Of a DNA stretch of 64,000 nucleotides, positions 54,761-63,646 are shown piece after piece (the first letter of the stretch is position 1; each line of letters opens with the position of its first letter). The notes beneath the pieces were generated by a model. The model was not told where the DNA came from and searched no databases. It was given only the letters and a program-made list of their open reading frames with translations. A program made the position numbers and the translations under genes. Origin of the DNA: Streptomyces sp. 378 (GTDB lineage: Bacteria > Actinomycetota > Actinomycetes > Streptomycetales > Streptomycetaceae); contig NZ_JASKMS010000011.1 in the NCBI RefSeq assembly GCF_030124145.1, positions 124,001 through 188,000 of the forward strand. The letters are read 5' to 3'.

Positions 54761-56527
54761 GTGCGCCGATGTGTCCGAAGCATCTCGGTCGTCCTGGCCC
54801 TGTGCGGGTCGTCGGTCCCGGCGGTCTCCGCGCAGGCCGCCGAGGAGGGGCGGGCCGCACCGGCACCGCTGGAACGATTGTTCGACAACGTGGCCGTCAG
54901 CGACGACAGCCGTCCCGGTGAGGCCGACTTCGACGGGTCCGGCACCTCCCTGTCGGCGCGGGACCTCACGGCCGCGGGCTGGACGCCCGGTCGCGTCCTG
55001 ACCGTGCAGGGTGCCCGGCTGACCTGGCCCGACCGGCGGCCCGGCCGGCCGGACAACGTCCGCGCCGCCGGGCAGGACGTCCGGATCACGGGGCGCGGGG
55101 ACGCCCTCGCCTTCCTGGTGGCGGGCACCGCCGGTACGGAGGTGGGCGGCCGGGGCACGGTCACGTACGCGAACGGCTCCCGCTCCGGCTACCGGCTGAC
55201 CGCACCCGACTGGCGCACCGGCCCGCTCGCGACCAAGGCGGTGGCCCTGCCGCACCTGAACACGCCGGCCGGCCAACTCACCCGGCAGGCCCGCCTGTAC
55301 GCCGTGACGGTGCCGCTGGTCCCGGGGCGTCCGGTCGCCTCCGTCCGGCTGCCGAACGCGGCCGGGCTGCACGTCTTCGCGGTGTCGGTACGGACCGCCA
55401 CCCGGGGCTGGACGGGCAGCTGGACGGCCGCCACGGGCGGTTACGCCACTGTGGGGCCCTGGACGGACCGGACGCTGCGGCTGGTCGTGCACACGTCGGC
55501 CGGCGGGTCCCGTGTGCGGGTGCGGTTCGACAACACCTTCGCGGCGGCCCCGGTACGGATCGGCAGCGCGACGGTGGCGGTCCGGGCGTCGGGCGCGGCC
55601 TCGCGCGGCACCCCGGCGGCGTTGGCCTTCGGCGGTGCGGCGGGCGTGACGATCCCGGCCGGGGGCCAGGCGTTCAGCGATCCGCTCGGCTTCTCCGTAC
55701 CGGCGGACGCCGATCTGCTGGTGAGCTTCCATCTGCCCGGCACGGTGGCCGCGGCGCCCGTGCACGGGCTGGCCCAGCAGCGCTCCTACGTCAGCGAGCC
55801 CGGCGACCACGCGGCGGACGGCGCCCCCGGGGCGTACACCTCGGTGATCACCCGCTGGCCGCTGCTCGCCGGGGTCGACGTCGGCGGCGGGCCCGGATCC
55901 GTGGTCCTGCTCGGGGACTCGATCACCGACGGCGACAAGTCCACCGTGGACGCGAACCGGCGCTGGCCGAACGTCCTGGCCGGCCGGCTCCTCGGGCAGG
56001 ACACCGTCCCGCGCTACGGCGTGCTGAACCTCGGCGTCTCGGGCAACCGCGTGGTCACCGACCGCTACCCCGGCGACGGGGTGTCCACGGACACGGCGGG
56101 GGTGAGCGCCCTGCACCGCTTCGACCGGGACGTCCTCGCCCGGCCGACGGCACGCACCGCCGTCGTCTTCGAGGGCGTCAACGACCTGCGGTGGGGCACC
56201 TCGGCGGAGCAGGTGATCGATGGGCTGCGCGACCTCGCGGCGCGCGGGCACGCCCGCGGGCTGCGGATGCTCGCGGCGACGATCCTGCCCTGCGAGGGCG
56301 AGGCGCGGTGCACGCCCGCCGTCGACACCGAGCGGGTCGCGGTGAACGAGTGGATCCGCACCAGCGGGGTCTTCGACGGGGTGCTCGACTTCGATGCGGT
56401 GGTGCGTGACCCGCGGCGGCCCTCCCGGATGCTGCCCGCCCACGACAGCGGGGACCATCTGCATCCGGGCGACGCGGGGCTGGCGGCCCTGGCGGACTCG
56501 GTCGACCTGCGGCTGCTGCGGCCCTAG
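54761..56527 (+). CDS. Secreted SGNH/GDSL hydrolase with long N-terminal beta domain
   Basis: 588 residues. Signal peptide (CVRSISVVLALCGSSVPAVS, cleavage near AQAA), a beta-rich region to about 375 including DFDGSGTSLSARDLTAAGWT, typical of a sugar-binding-like pre-domain, then an SGNH hydrolase: Ser in VVLLGDSITDGD near 384, Gly in LNLGVSGNRVV, Asn in VVFEGVNDLRWG and Asp-His in SGDHLHPGDAG near 570. Probably an extracellular esterase or lipase. GTG at 54761 has GGGAGGAG 6 nt upstream, better than the ATG 29 codons earlier. Its stop shares CTAG with the convergent exonuclease stop. Confidence 0.93.
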   Translation: MRRCVRSISVVLALCGSSVPAVSAQAAEEGRAAPAPLERLFDNVAVSDDSRPGEADFDGSGTSLSARDLTAAGWTPGRVLTVQGARLTWPDRRPGRPDNVRAAGQDVRITGRGDALAFLVAGTAGTEVGGRGTVTYANGSRSGYRLTAPDWRTGPLATKAVALPHLNTPAGQLTRQARLYAVTVPLVPGRPVASVRLPNAAGLHVFAVSVRTATRGWTGSWTAATGGYATVGPWTDRTLRLVVHTSAGGSRVRVRFDNTFAAAPVRIGSATVAVRASGAASRGTPAALAFGGAAGVTIPAGGQAFSDPLGFSVPADADLLVSFHLPGTVAAAPVHGLAQQRSYVSEPGDHAADGAPGAYTSVITRWPLLAGVDVGGGPGSVVLLGDSITDGDKSTVDANRRWPNVLAGRLLGQDTVPRYGVLNLGVSGNRVVTDRYPGDGVSTDTAGVSALHRFDRDVLARPTARTAVVFEGVNDLRWGTSAEQVIDGLRDLAARGHARGLRMLAATILPCEGEARCTPAVDTERVAVNEWIRTSGVFDGVLDFDAVVRDPRRPSRMLPAHDSGDHLHPGDAGLAALADSVDLRLLRP

Positions 56528-57309
56528 ACGTCCAGATCCAGGTCCACGACCACGGGCGCGTGGTCCGAGGCGCCCTTGCCCTTGCGCTCCTCGCGGTCCA
56601 CGTACGCGTCGCTGACCGCCTTCGCGAAGGGTGCGTTGGCGTACACCAGGTCGATGCGCATGCCGCGGTTCTTCGGGAAGCAGAGCTGGCGGTAGTCCCA
56701 GTAGGTGAACGGGTGCTCGTACTTCAGGGGCCGCGGGACCACGTCCGACAGGCCGGCCTCGCGCAGGGAGGCCAGGGCGGCGCGCTCGGCGGGGGTGACG
56801 TGGGTGGAGCCCTCGAAGAAGGCGGGGTCGAAGACGTCGTCGTCCGTCGGCGCCACGTTGTAGTCGCCCATCACCGCGAAGGGACGGCTGCCCGCCGCGT
56901 CACCGGCGACGGCGGCCTTGAGGGCCTCGAACCACTGGAGCTTGTAGGCGTAGTGCGGGTGGTCCACCTCACGGCCGTTCGGCACGTAGACCGACCAGAC
57001 GCGGAGCGGGCCGCAGGTCGCCGAGAGGGCGCGGGGCTCCACCGAGCCGTCGAACCCGGGGTCGCCGGGCAGGCCCTTGACGACGTCCTCGAGGCCGACG
57101 CGGGAGAGCACCGCCACGCCGTTCCACCGGCCGGTGGCGTGGACGGCCGACTCGTAGCCCAGCTCGCGCAGTTGCTCCGCCGGGAACTGCTCCTCGGCGA
57201 CCTTGGCCTCCTGGAGGCACAGCACGTCCGTGCCGCTGCTCTCCAGCCAGGCCAGGAGCCTCGGCAGGCGGGCGGTGATCGAGTTCACGTTCCAGGTCGC
57301 GATGCGCAT
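56524..57309 (-). CDS. xth: Exodeoxyribonuclease III
   Basis: 261 residues with the AP-endonuclease/EEP fold: MRIATWNVNSITARLPRLL, catalytic Glu in VLCLQEAKV, VYVPNGREVDHPHYAYKLQW, the Asp-Asn pair in VMGDYNVAPTDDDVF, and the C-terminal Asp-His in GASDHAPVVVDLDL. It removes 3'-blocking groups and cuts at abasic sites in DNA repair. The ATG at 57309 has no Shine-Dalgarno site, but a -10 box TAGGTT (57322-57317) ends 7 nt before it, so the message may be leaderless. Confidence 0.96.
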   Translation of the reverse strand: MRIATWNVNSITARLPRLLAWLESSGTDVLCLQEAKVAEEQFPAEQLRELGYESAVHATGRWNGVAVLSRVGLEDVVKGLPGDPGFDGSVEPRALSATCGPLRVWSVYVPNGREVDHPHYAYKLQWFEALKAAVAGDAAGSRPFAVMGDYNVAPTDDDVFDPAFFEGSTHVTPAERAALASLREAGLSDVVPRPLKYEHPFTYWDYRQLCFPKNRGMRIDLVYANAPFAKAVSDAYVDREERKGKGASDHAPVVVDLDLDV

Positions 57310-57360
57310 GTCCCACAACCTACCCGGAGGGTCCGACAACGCGGCCGGCCCCGTGACGGC

Positions 57361-57996
57361 CTAGACCTCCGCGGAGTCTCCGGGCGTCAGCCGCAGGTGC
57401 TCCGAACCGCCGAGCTGCCCGATCTGGCGGTCGTAGATCGGGCGGGCCAGGTCGGTGAGGAGGGCGTCGTGGACGTCGTAGGCGCGCTGCGGCCCCACCT
57501 CGCGCACGTAGTCGATGACCTCGGAGATCTTGCTCCAGGGGGCCATCACGGGGAGCATCAGCGTCTCGACCGGGTGATCGGGGACGGTGAGGGCGTCGCC
57601 GGGGTGGAAGACCCTGCCGCCGTCGACGAGGTAGCCGACGTTGGTGACGCGCGGGATGTCCGGGTGGATCACCGCGTGGAGTTCGCCGTGGACCTGGACG
57701 TCGAAGCCCGCGGCATCGAAGGTGTCGCCGTGGCCGACGGTGTGGACGCGGCCGGGGAAGGCGGAGGAGATCTTCTCCGCGACGGCCTTCAGGGTCCAGA
57801 TCTCGGCGGCCGGATTGTTCTCCATCGCGGCCCGCAGCCGGAACTCGTCGAAGTGGTCGGGGTGCTCGTGGGTGACGAGGATCGCGTCGGCGCCGAGCGC
57901 GGCGTCCTCCTCGCTGAAGGCACCGGGGTCCAGGACGAGGGCCCGGCCGTCCTTCTCGAGGCGGACGCAGGCGTGCGACATCTTCGTGAGCTTCAT
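57361..57996 (-). CDS. MBL-fold metal-dependent hydrolase (UlaG-like)
   Basis: 211 residues with the metallo-beta-lactamase signature ILVTHEHPDHFDEF near residue 43, later ligands in HGELHAVIH and FHPGDALTVPD, and the UlaG-like start KLTKMSHACVRLEKDGRAL. Cytosolic; small-molecule hydrolase of unknown substrate. ATG at 57996 with AGGAT 6 nt upstream. Same strand and between the pcaDC and xth genes, 34 nt after pcaDC and 51 nt before xth. Confidence 0.94.
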   Translation of the reverse strand: MKLTKMSHACVRLEKDGRALVLDPGAFSEEDAALGADAILVTHEHPDHFDEFRLRAAMENNPAAEIWTLKAVAEKISSAFPGRVHTVGHGDTFDAAGFDVQVHGELHAVIHPDIPRVTNVGYLVDGGRVFHPGDALTVPDHPVETLMLPVMAPWSKISEVIDYVREVGPQRAYDVHDALLTDLARPIYDRQIGQLGGSEHLRLTPGDSAEV

Positions 57997-58030
57997 GACT
58001 CCATCCTGCCTCCGTGCCCCGGCGCGGGGC

Positions 58031-59338
58031 TCACTCCTGGGGCGTGGTCTCCTCGCGGATGACCTGCTGGGCCACCTTGAAGGCGCTGTTCGCGGCCGGT
58101 ACACCGCAGTAGACGGCCGCCTGGAGCAGCACTTCCTTGATCTCGCCGGGGGTGAGGCCGTTGCGCAGGGCGGCTCTGGTGTGGAAGGCCAGCTCGTCCA
58201 GGTGACCGCCGGCGACCAGGGCGGTGAGGGTGACACAGCTGCGGGTACGGCGGTCCAGTCCGGGACGGTCCCAGATCTCGCCCCAGGCGTAGCGGGTGAT
58301 GAACTCCTGGAAGTCCCCGGAGAACTCGTCGGCCTGGGCCAGCGCCCGGTCCACGTGCGCGTCGCCCAGCACCTCGCGGCGGACCTTGATCCCCGCGTCG
58401 TACGGGTCGGGCCGGCCCTGGGCCTGCTGCGGTACGGCGACCGGGGCGATCTCGGCGACGGGCCCGGTCTGCGGGGGCTGCGGCGAGGCGGGAGACAGGA
58501 CCGGTCTGAGGGCGGCCGGGGGCAGGGCGGTCAGGCCGGTGGAGGTCTCGAAGGCGGGCTGCCAGGCGGTGGAGAAATGCCGCACCAGCAGGTCGGTGAC
58601 CGCGGTGGGCTGCTCAACCGGGACCAGGTGGGAGGCGCCGGGGACGACGGCGAGACGTGCGTCCGGGATGCCGGCGACCAGCGTCCGGGCCTCGGCGGGG
58701 CCGGTGACCTGGTCGTCCGACCCGACCAGGACCAGGGTCGGTACGCCGACCCGCCCGAGCTCGGGACGGACGTCGAACGAGGCGAGCGCCTCGCAGGAGG
58801 CGATGTAGCAGCCGGGGTCGGTGGTGCGCACCATCTGCACGGCCCACTCGGTGATCGCGGGCTGCGCGGCGGCGAACCCGCCGGTGAACCAGCGCTCGGG
58901 CGCGGTACGGGCGATCGGGTCGAGGCCGTTGGTGCGGACGATCACACCTCGCTGCCGGAACTCGTCGGCCGTGCCGAAGCGGGGGGAGGCCGCGATCAGC
59001 GCGAGCGAGGCGAGCCGCTCCGGGTGGCGCAGGGCCAGCTCGATGCCGACGGCACCGCCGAGCGCGCAGCCCGCATAGCCGAAGCGCTGCACACCGAGCC
59101 CTTCGAGGGTGGCCAGCAGTCGCGTGGCGAGATCGGCGACCGACCCGGCCGGGTACGCGGGTGCGCCGCCGTGACCGGGCAGATCGAACCGGAAGACCCG
59201 CCAGTGCTTGATCAGCTCGGGAATCTGGCGGTCCCACATGTGCCATGTGGTACCCAGTGAGGGACCCAGGATCAGGACCGGGGCCTCTTCTGGCCCGTCA
59301 AAGCGGTATTGCAGGGTGTTCGGTGGTGTCTCGCTCAC
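58031..59338 (-). CDS. pcaDC: PcaD-PcaC fusion: 3-oxoadipate enol-lactonase / 4-carboxymuconolactone decarboxylase
   Basis: 435 residues. N-terminal alpha/beta hydrolase (about 1-250: LGPSLGTTWHMWDRQIPEL, FDLPGHGG, acid in LVGSDDQVTG, His in VVPGASHLVPVE), an Ala/Pro linker (about 255-315), and a C-terminal CMD domain (YDAGIKVRREVLGDAHVDRA, GEIWDRPGLDRRTRSCVTLT, GLTPGEIKEVLLQAAVYCGV). The fusion catalyses two steps of the protocatechuate branch of beta-ketoadipate breakdown. The nucleophile elbow reads AGCALGG, so the expected Ser is Ala92 (codon GCG). GTG at 59338 is preferred to a GTG eight codons earlier. The other pca genes are not here. Confidence 0.93.
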   Translation of the reverse strand: MSETPPNTLQYRFDGPEEAPVLILGPSLGTTWHMWDRQIPELIKHWRVFRFDLPGHGGAPAYPAGSVADLATRLLATLEGLGVQRFGYAGCALGGAVGIELALRHPERLASLALIAASPRFGTADEFRQRGVIVRTNGLDPIARTAPERWFTGGFAAAQPAITEWAVQMVRTTDPGCYIASCEALASFDVRPELGRVGVPTLVLVGSDDQVTGPAEARTLVAGIPDARLAVVPGASHLVPVEQPTAVTDLLVRHFSTAWQPAFETSTGLTALPPAALRPVLSPASPQPPQTGPVAEIAPVAVPQQAQGRPDPYDAGIKVRREVLGDAHVDRALAQADEFSGDFQEFITRYAWGEIWDRPGLDRRTRSCVTLTALVAGGHLDELAFHTRAALRNGLTPGEIKEVLLQAAVYCGVPAANSAFKVAQQVIREETTPQE

Positions 59339-59795
59339 CCGTCTGAGCCTCTCATCTGTCACGAGATGTCACATCGCCGGGGTGGACCTAGCGGGCCTTG
59401 CCCCGCTCCGGTCCTGCCAACGAGATCCCAGGTATACATTCTCCGGCATGTACTCGTGGCCGTGTCGGCAGTGGGCCCTCCGGGCGCGTGCCCTCCTTCA
59501 GCCGCTACGAGCAACGCTTTCCTCTTTGATCACGGCCTCCAGGCGGTTCAGGAAGCAGCATCGAGTGTGGTGGCACGAACGAGGCTCGGCGCGATCCACC
59601 TGGAAACCTTCCGAAACCCCGCCCAACAGCAACTTAAACGCCACACGGTGAACGCTTGGTAGAAGGCTTGGCCGTAGCCGGATGCTCTCAGTTACAGCCA
59701 CCGGTCCAAAACCAGCAAGCGGACTCCGAAGCCCCCTCGCCCCAATCCTGCAGGCCATACGGCGCGCAAGTTGCTCGGCTCATAGTCCGCGTGGC
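59339..59795. other. gap between pcaDC and the integrase
   Basis: 457 bp, no gene. Two TGTCAC copies at 59357-59362 and 59367-59372, one helical turn apart just before pcaDC, may be a regulator site. Codon usage and GC drop towards the integrase side, so the left border of the inserted element is probably in this gap; I could not find its att repeat. Confidence 0.4.
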
Positions 59796-61001
59796 TCACT
59801 CTTGCCCCTCTGCCGTAGCCCCGTGCAGGCCATCCCAAGTGGTGGCGGCTCCGCGAAGATCTTCTACATCCGGCTTGACGTACCACCGCTTGGTCGTCTT
59901 TACGTTCGTATGTCCGGCCCATCGCGCGAGGATGTGGTCCGGGACGCCGTTGTTGGCCAGGAAGGTGAAGCACGACGAGCGTGCGTCGTAGAGCCTGACG
60001 CGACGGAGCCCGAGAAGCTCCATAAGCCGGTACGCGCGTCGGCGAAGTTGCTTGATCGTGAAGGCGTCGCCCGTCTCATGCGCCAGCACGTAGCCCGACA
60101 CCGTGTACGCCTCCCCCAAAGCGAGCCTCTCCTCGGCTTGGAGAGCCCGGAATGCCTTGAGGGCTCCCAGCACAAGCGCCGGCAGCGGCAGGTCCCGCTC
60201 ACCCGCAAGAGACTTGGTGTCCTTCTCCACCACGTACCGGTTGCCCATCATCGTGCGCGTGTTGGCAATGACGATCGTGGCGTTCTCCAAGTCAACGTCT
60301 TCCCACCGGAGGCCGCAGACTTCAGCTGGGCGAAGCCCCATCAGCGAAAGAAGAAGCGCAGCATAGAGACGCTCGCCCCTAATTCCATGGATGAATTTCT
60401 GAACCTCCTGGACGTTCCAGGGCGGCACCTCCTCTTTAGTCTTCCGTTCTTCCTTGCGCGCTCTCCGGGGAATGGTCACGTGCGCAGCGACATTGACGTA
60501 CACCAACCGCCGGGTAACGGCTCTCCCCAGCGCTTCCTTCAGCCGAGCGAGGCTCATATCCACACTCGTGACACTGAGTGGCGTCCCGGCCCTTTTACCA
60601 CGCACGCGGCCATGCGCCAGCGCCCAGTCTCTCCACTCTTCCACGTGCTCTTCAGTAAGGTCCTGGAGACGGATATTGCCGAGCCTCCCCCGAACTCGGT
60701 CCAGGGTAATCCCGTAGTTGTAGATGGTGGTTTCTTCGAGATCCTCCGCTTTCATGGCCAGCCATCGGTCGAGCCACTCATTCACGGTGATCTTGTTGGG
60801 CGGCACAAGCGACCCATCATGCCGCCGGTTAGTTATGTTTGCGTACTCAGCCCTAGCTTCCTTCAACGAGTCGAAGGTGCGCCTCAACTGCTTACGCTTA
60901 CCAGTTTCGGGGTCGATTCCTGCGTCGACAACAAACCGGTATCGAACCTTCCCCTTCGAGTTCGGTGGAAGTTTCTTGATGGGATCGGACAGAGTACTCA
61001 C
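59796..61001 (-). CDS. Tyrosine-type site-specific integrase
   Basis: 401 residues. N-terminal AP2-like arm-binding part (KVRYRFVVDAGIDPETGKRK), SAM-like core-binding domain (NEWLDRWLAMKAEDLEETTI), and a catalytic domain with Arg in LMGLRPAEVCGLRW, the second Arg in LYDARSSCFTF, His in RWAGHTNVKTTK and the nucleophile Tyr in RWYVKPD. The first His of the usual HxxR box is Tyr here. GTG at 61001 is the most likely start, but AAGGAG is only 1 nt away, so the start is uncertain and an upstream TTG is open. Third positions are less GC-rich than in neighbours. No excisionase or transfer genes are adjacent. Confidence 0.9.
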   Translation of the reverse strand: MSTLSDPIKKLPPNSKGKVRYRFVVDAGIDPETGKRKQLRRTFDSLKEARAEYANITNRRHDGSLVPPNKITVNEWLDRWLAMKAEDLEETTIYNYGITLDRVRGRLGNIRLQDLTEEHVEEWRDWALAHGRVRGKRAGTPLSVTSVDMSLARLKEALGRAVTRRLVYVNVAAHVTIPRRARKEERKTKEEVPPWNVQEVQKFIHGIRGERLYAALLLSLMGLRPAEVCGLRWEDVDLENATIVIANTRTMMGNRYVVEKDTKSLAGERDLPLPALVLGALKAFRALQAEERLALGEAYTVSGYVLAHETGDAFTIKQLRRRAYRLMELLGLRRVRLYDARSSCFTFLANNGVPDHILARWAGHTNVKTTKRWYVKPDVEDLRGAATTWDGLHGATAEGQE

Positions 61002-61201
61002 TCTCCTTGAGGGTGTGGAAACTGCACGCGGGCGGAGGGGCCACTGCGCTTCAGCGAAGGGTGCCGCGGGTATCACCGCTGCGGTAGCCGATGCTCCTCC
61101 TCTCCCTCCCCGGTGGGTTTGGGGAGCGCTGCCTTCTTCTGTGTCCGCTACGGCTCCACTGTCAAGTACAGCCAAATGCGGACCTGCTCAATGGTCGCGA
61201 A

Positions 61202-61228
61202 GATCGCCGGTTTGGCTAACCGGCAATC
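61202..61228. repeat. 11-bp inverted repeat upstream of the integrase
   Basis: GATCGCCGGTT (61202-61212), TGGCT, AACCGGCAATC (61218-61228): 10 of 11 pairs match, with a perfect 7-bp inner stem. Could be a terminator, an integrase binding site or an att-core dyad, about 200 bp before the integrase start. Confidence 0.5.
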
Positions 61229-61848
61229 TTGGTCTATGTTGCGCTCGCGCTCCGAAAAGAGGCTCGCCCCGACTGCCAGCCTCGACGCCAATCGATCCGC
61301 CCCCGTATGTGGATCCGGCATGAACGGTCCACCGTGTATCGCACAAAGAGTAAGCGGACAGGGGCGGCCGGCCGGACTGATCGGAGGACGCGCATCGGCG
61401 GAAATACTCCTCATCGGATCTCCAGGCGGGTCGCTTACCGACCTCGCACTTCCGAGGTGTTGTACGTTGACATACACCCGGAGAGGGTTCCAGTCCTTCG
61501 AGCCCCTTTCTCGTCTGCCATGGGCGAAATGCCGAGTCAGCCTGAGGAAACAGAAAGAATTCGCCCTATCGGCCGACCTCGTCCGGGCCGCCGCTCGCTC
61601 TCCGCTAGGCACCCGCCGACGCGCTGTCGCCCCCGGAAGTCAGGGGCTCGCCGGCCTGCCTTGCGGTCAGTACGAAGCCCAACGGACGACACAACACCCC
61701 GGTGAGGTCACGCATCTATGCGGTCCACGCGTTCAGGTCGCCAAGCGTTTGAATGGCCTGCTGCCTGTCTCAGTGGTCCAGGTCGCTGGTTGAGTCCCGC
61801 CCGCCCACACCGGTAGCTACCGACTTCGATGCGCGCTGAACGGCTGGG

Positions 61849-61854
61849 TAGGGT
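61849..61854 (+). promoter_or_regulatory. possible cutA promoter -10
   Basis: TAGGGT with TTCGAT 18 bp upstream (61825-61830), 29 nt before the cutA start. Confidence 0.3.
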
Positions 61855-61883
61855 CGCGGTACCCGAGCTGGAGAGGTAGTTGC

Positions 61884-62204
61884 ATGGCCAACGAGATTGT
61901 GATCGCGCAGACGACCAGCGACAACGAGGATCAGGCGAAGGCGCTGGCCTGGGGCGCTGTCGAGAGCAAGCTGGCAGCGGGCGTCCACATCGATGCGCCG
62001 ATCACCGCCTTCTACTGGTGGAAAGGGAAGGTTGAGACGGCGCAGGAGTGGCGGATCTCGTACATGACTACGACGGACCGTCTCCCGGCACTGGAGGCGT
62101 GGATGCACGAGAAACACCCGTACGACGTCCCCCAGTGGATCACATTGCCCGTGACCGGCGGTTCGGAGGCGTACCTGTCCTGGGTAGTCGCGGAGACGGC
62201 ATAG
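61884..62204 (+). CDS. cutA: CutA-family divalent-cation tolerance protein
   Basis: 106 residues, the normal CutA size: VIAQTTSDNEDQAKALAWGA then VESKLAAGVHI, TAFYWWKGKVETAQEWRISY, and HPYDVPQWITLPV near residue 78. The trimeric PII-like fold is linked to metal or signal sensing in the cytosol, though its true role is debated. The usual Cys in the metal region (AACVNI-like) is Val-His here. ATG with GAGAGG 7 nt upstream. Convergent with the XRE-TPR gene. Confidence 0.94.
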   Translation: MANEIVIAQTTSDNEDQAKALAWGAVESKLAAGVHIDAPITAFYWWKGKVETAQEWRISYMTTTDRLPALEAWMHEKHPYDVPQWITLPVTGGSEAYLSWVVAETA

Positions 62205-62273
62205 GTCTGCGGAGCGACGGACCGGCCGTACGACTGTTCGCGTCCTGGGCTTGTCCGCGTGCCGCGCAGGGAC

Positions 62274-63515
62274 TCAGGATGCGAACTGCCGCAGATGGCG
62301 GCTGAGTTCCTGCTCGCTGTCCGGGAGCGACGCTGCGATAGTCGATGCGCGCTCCTTGCCCATCGTGTTGGGTTTGGCCTGTGCCGCTGCGGCGAACTGG
62401 CGTGACACGTAGACCCCTTGGTCGACGTCACCTCCACGCAGCAGGGCCGACGCGAGATCACCGAGGACCACGACGCCTCCGTCCGGTAGTTCGTCTCCGA
62501 GTCGGTCGACTGCGGTGTCTGCTGTAGCGGTGAGTTCGGGACGCCCCAACTGCCCGTATACAGAGAGGGCCAGCGAATCCATGCGGTACGGGGTCACGAA
62601 CCGGACCCACGCCTGCTCGTTGGTGTGATCCGCGAAGTCGTAAGCGAAGCGCGCTCGCTCCAACGCCCGGAGCGCCCCCATCTCGTCGCCGGCCGCCGCA
62701 GCCTCCTCCGCGTGCCTGCCGAGGACCCAGGCGGCAGCAGTAGCGTTGCCGTGGCCTCGCACATCGCTGGCCGCCTGGGAAAGGAACTCCAACTTCGCCT
62801 TCGGCGTCGAGGCGCCGTAGCTGCTGTAGGTCAAGGCCAGGGCTCGGAGCGGAGGGTGCCCGGCGGTCGTCGCGCACTGCGACGTGACCTTGTAGTAGGC
62901 GTCGGCTTTGTCGTGCTCACCCAGGTCCCAGGCGACCCAACCCGCCAGGGCGGCGGTTTCTCCAGCGGCGATAGTGAGAGCCCGCTCGTGCTCGCCGGCA
63001 CGAGGCAGAGCCGCGGTGATCGCGTCAAGATGCGACTCGACCGTCCCTTGTAGCCGCCGGGCGCTGAGATTGAGTTCCTGGACGTGTAGTTCAGCGGCCC
63101 GGTCGATGAGCGCGACGGCGGAGGGCGAATCGATCTTGGACCCCTTACTGAGGGCGAAGGCGAGGCGCCCCCAGGGCTCGGCAGCCGCGCTCACGCCGAC
63201 AGCGGCGCCACCCAGCAGCGTGCGACGCTTCACGGCGTCCTGGTCCTCCTCTGCACTGGCATGCCCCTTTCTCTTCCGAGCGCGGGCAGCCTTGGCCTCC
63301 CGCTGAAGCTCCTCGAAGGGCACACCGCAGGCCGCCGCGATGTGGGCGATTGTGTGATTGGTAGGGACGTTCTCGAAGTTCTCATAGCGGCTGATCTCTC
63401 GGCGGGTCATGGTGTCCCGGCCGGAGACAGCGTTGATCGCGTCTGCCTGCTCCTCCTGCGTCCTGCCCGCCTCCTGCCGGAGCCGGAGGAGCAGGTCGGC
63501 GAACGGATCTGGCAT
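62274..63515 (-). CDS. XRE-family regulator with C-terminal TPR-like repeats
   Basis: 413 residues: N-terminal helix-turn-helix (DLLLRLRQEAGRTQEEQADA, TRREISRYENFENVPTNHTI), a short basic linker (KAARARKRKG), a hydrophobic patch, and from about 125 onward an Ala-rich TPR-like superhelix (GETAALAGWVAWDLGEHDKA, DEMGALRALERARFAYDFAD). Proteins of this layout are common in Streptomyces and are thought to sense peptides or small signals. Divergent from a HATPase gene 131 bp away, the usual XRE plus anti-sigma-type pair. ATG with GAGG 8 nt upstream. Confidence 0.9.
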   Translation of the reverse strand: MPDPFADLLLRLRQEAGRTQEEQADAINAVSGRDTMTRREISRYENFENVPTNHTIAHIAAACGVPFEELQREAKAARARKRKGHASAEEDQDAVKRRTLLGGAAVGVSAAAEPWGRLAFALSKGSKIDSPSAVALIDRAAELHVQELNLSARRLQGTVESHLDAITAALPRAGEHERALTIAAGETAALAGWVAWDLGEHDKADAYYKVTSQCATTAGHPPLRALALTYSSYGASTPKAKLEFLSQAASDVRGHGNATAAAWVLGRHAEEAAAAGDEMGALRALERARFAYDFADHTNEQAWVRFVTPYRMDSLALSVYGQLGRPELTATADTAVDRLGDELPDGGVVVLGDLASALLRGGDVDQGVYVSRQFAAAAQAKPNTMGKERASTIAASLPDSEQELSRHLRQFAS

Positions 63516-63559
63516 GAGTGTGACCTCTGTTGGTGGGCGGAATCCAATCATGGCCTCAA

Positions 63560-63611
63560 TTCCCCCTCCGACTTTCCCCCTTGACAGATATTTCCCCCTC
63601 TGGATTCCCCT
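63560..63611. promoter_or_regulatory. four TTCCCC repeats in the divergent XRE/HATPase region
   Basis: TTCCCC(C)T occurs at 63560, 63574, 63592 and 63605 (spacing 14, 18, 13). A TTGACA box lies at 63581-63586 among them. Candidate binding array for the XRE regulator. Confidence 0.4.
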
Positions 63612-63646
63612 GGTCGACGGCGTCGCCACGCGGTGCGATAGCCCCC

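Larger units (their letters stand above)
61002..61883. other. 882-bp lower-GC region upstream of the integrase
   Basis: I see no credible gene here; open frames lack family resemblance. It contains the inverted repeat at 61202-61228 and a stretch at 61780-61811 resembling a broken tRNA 3' end. Where an excisionase gene would be expected there is none. Confidence 0.5.

Noticed and set aside
61113..61793. 226-codon plus-strand frame upstream of cutA
   Set aside because: Composition and third positions are not coding-like, no family match; an antisense frame there is no better.
61780..61811. tRNA-like 3' end (GGTCGCTGGTTGAGTCC then CGCCCGCCCACACC) that could be an att site
   Set aside because: T-stem does not pair, one T-loop base is missing and no acceptor or anticodon arms are found upstream; no matching repeat on the other side of the integrase.
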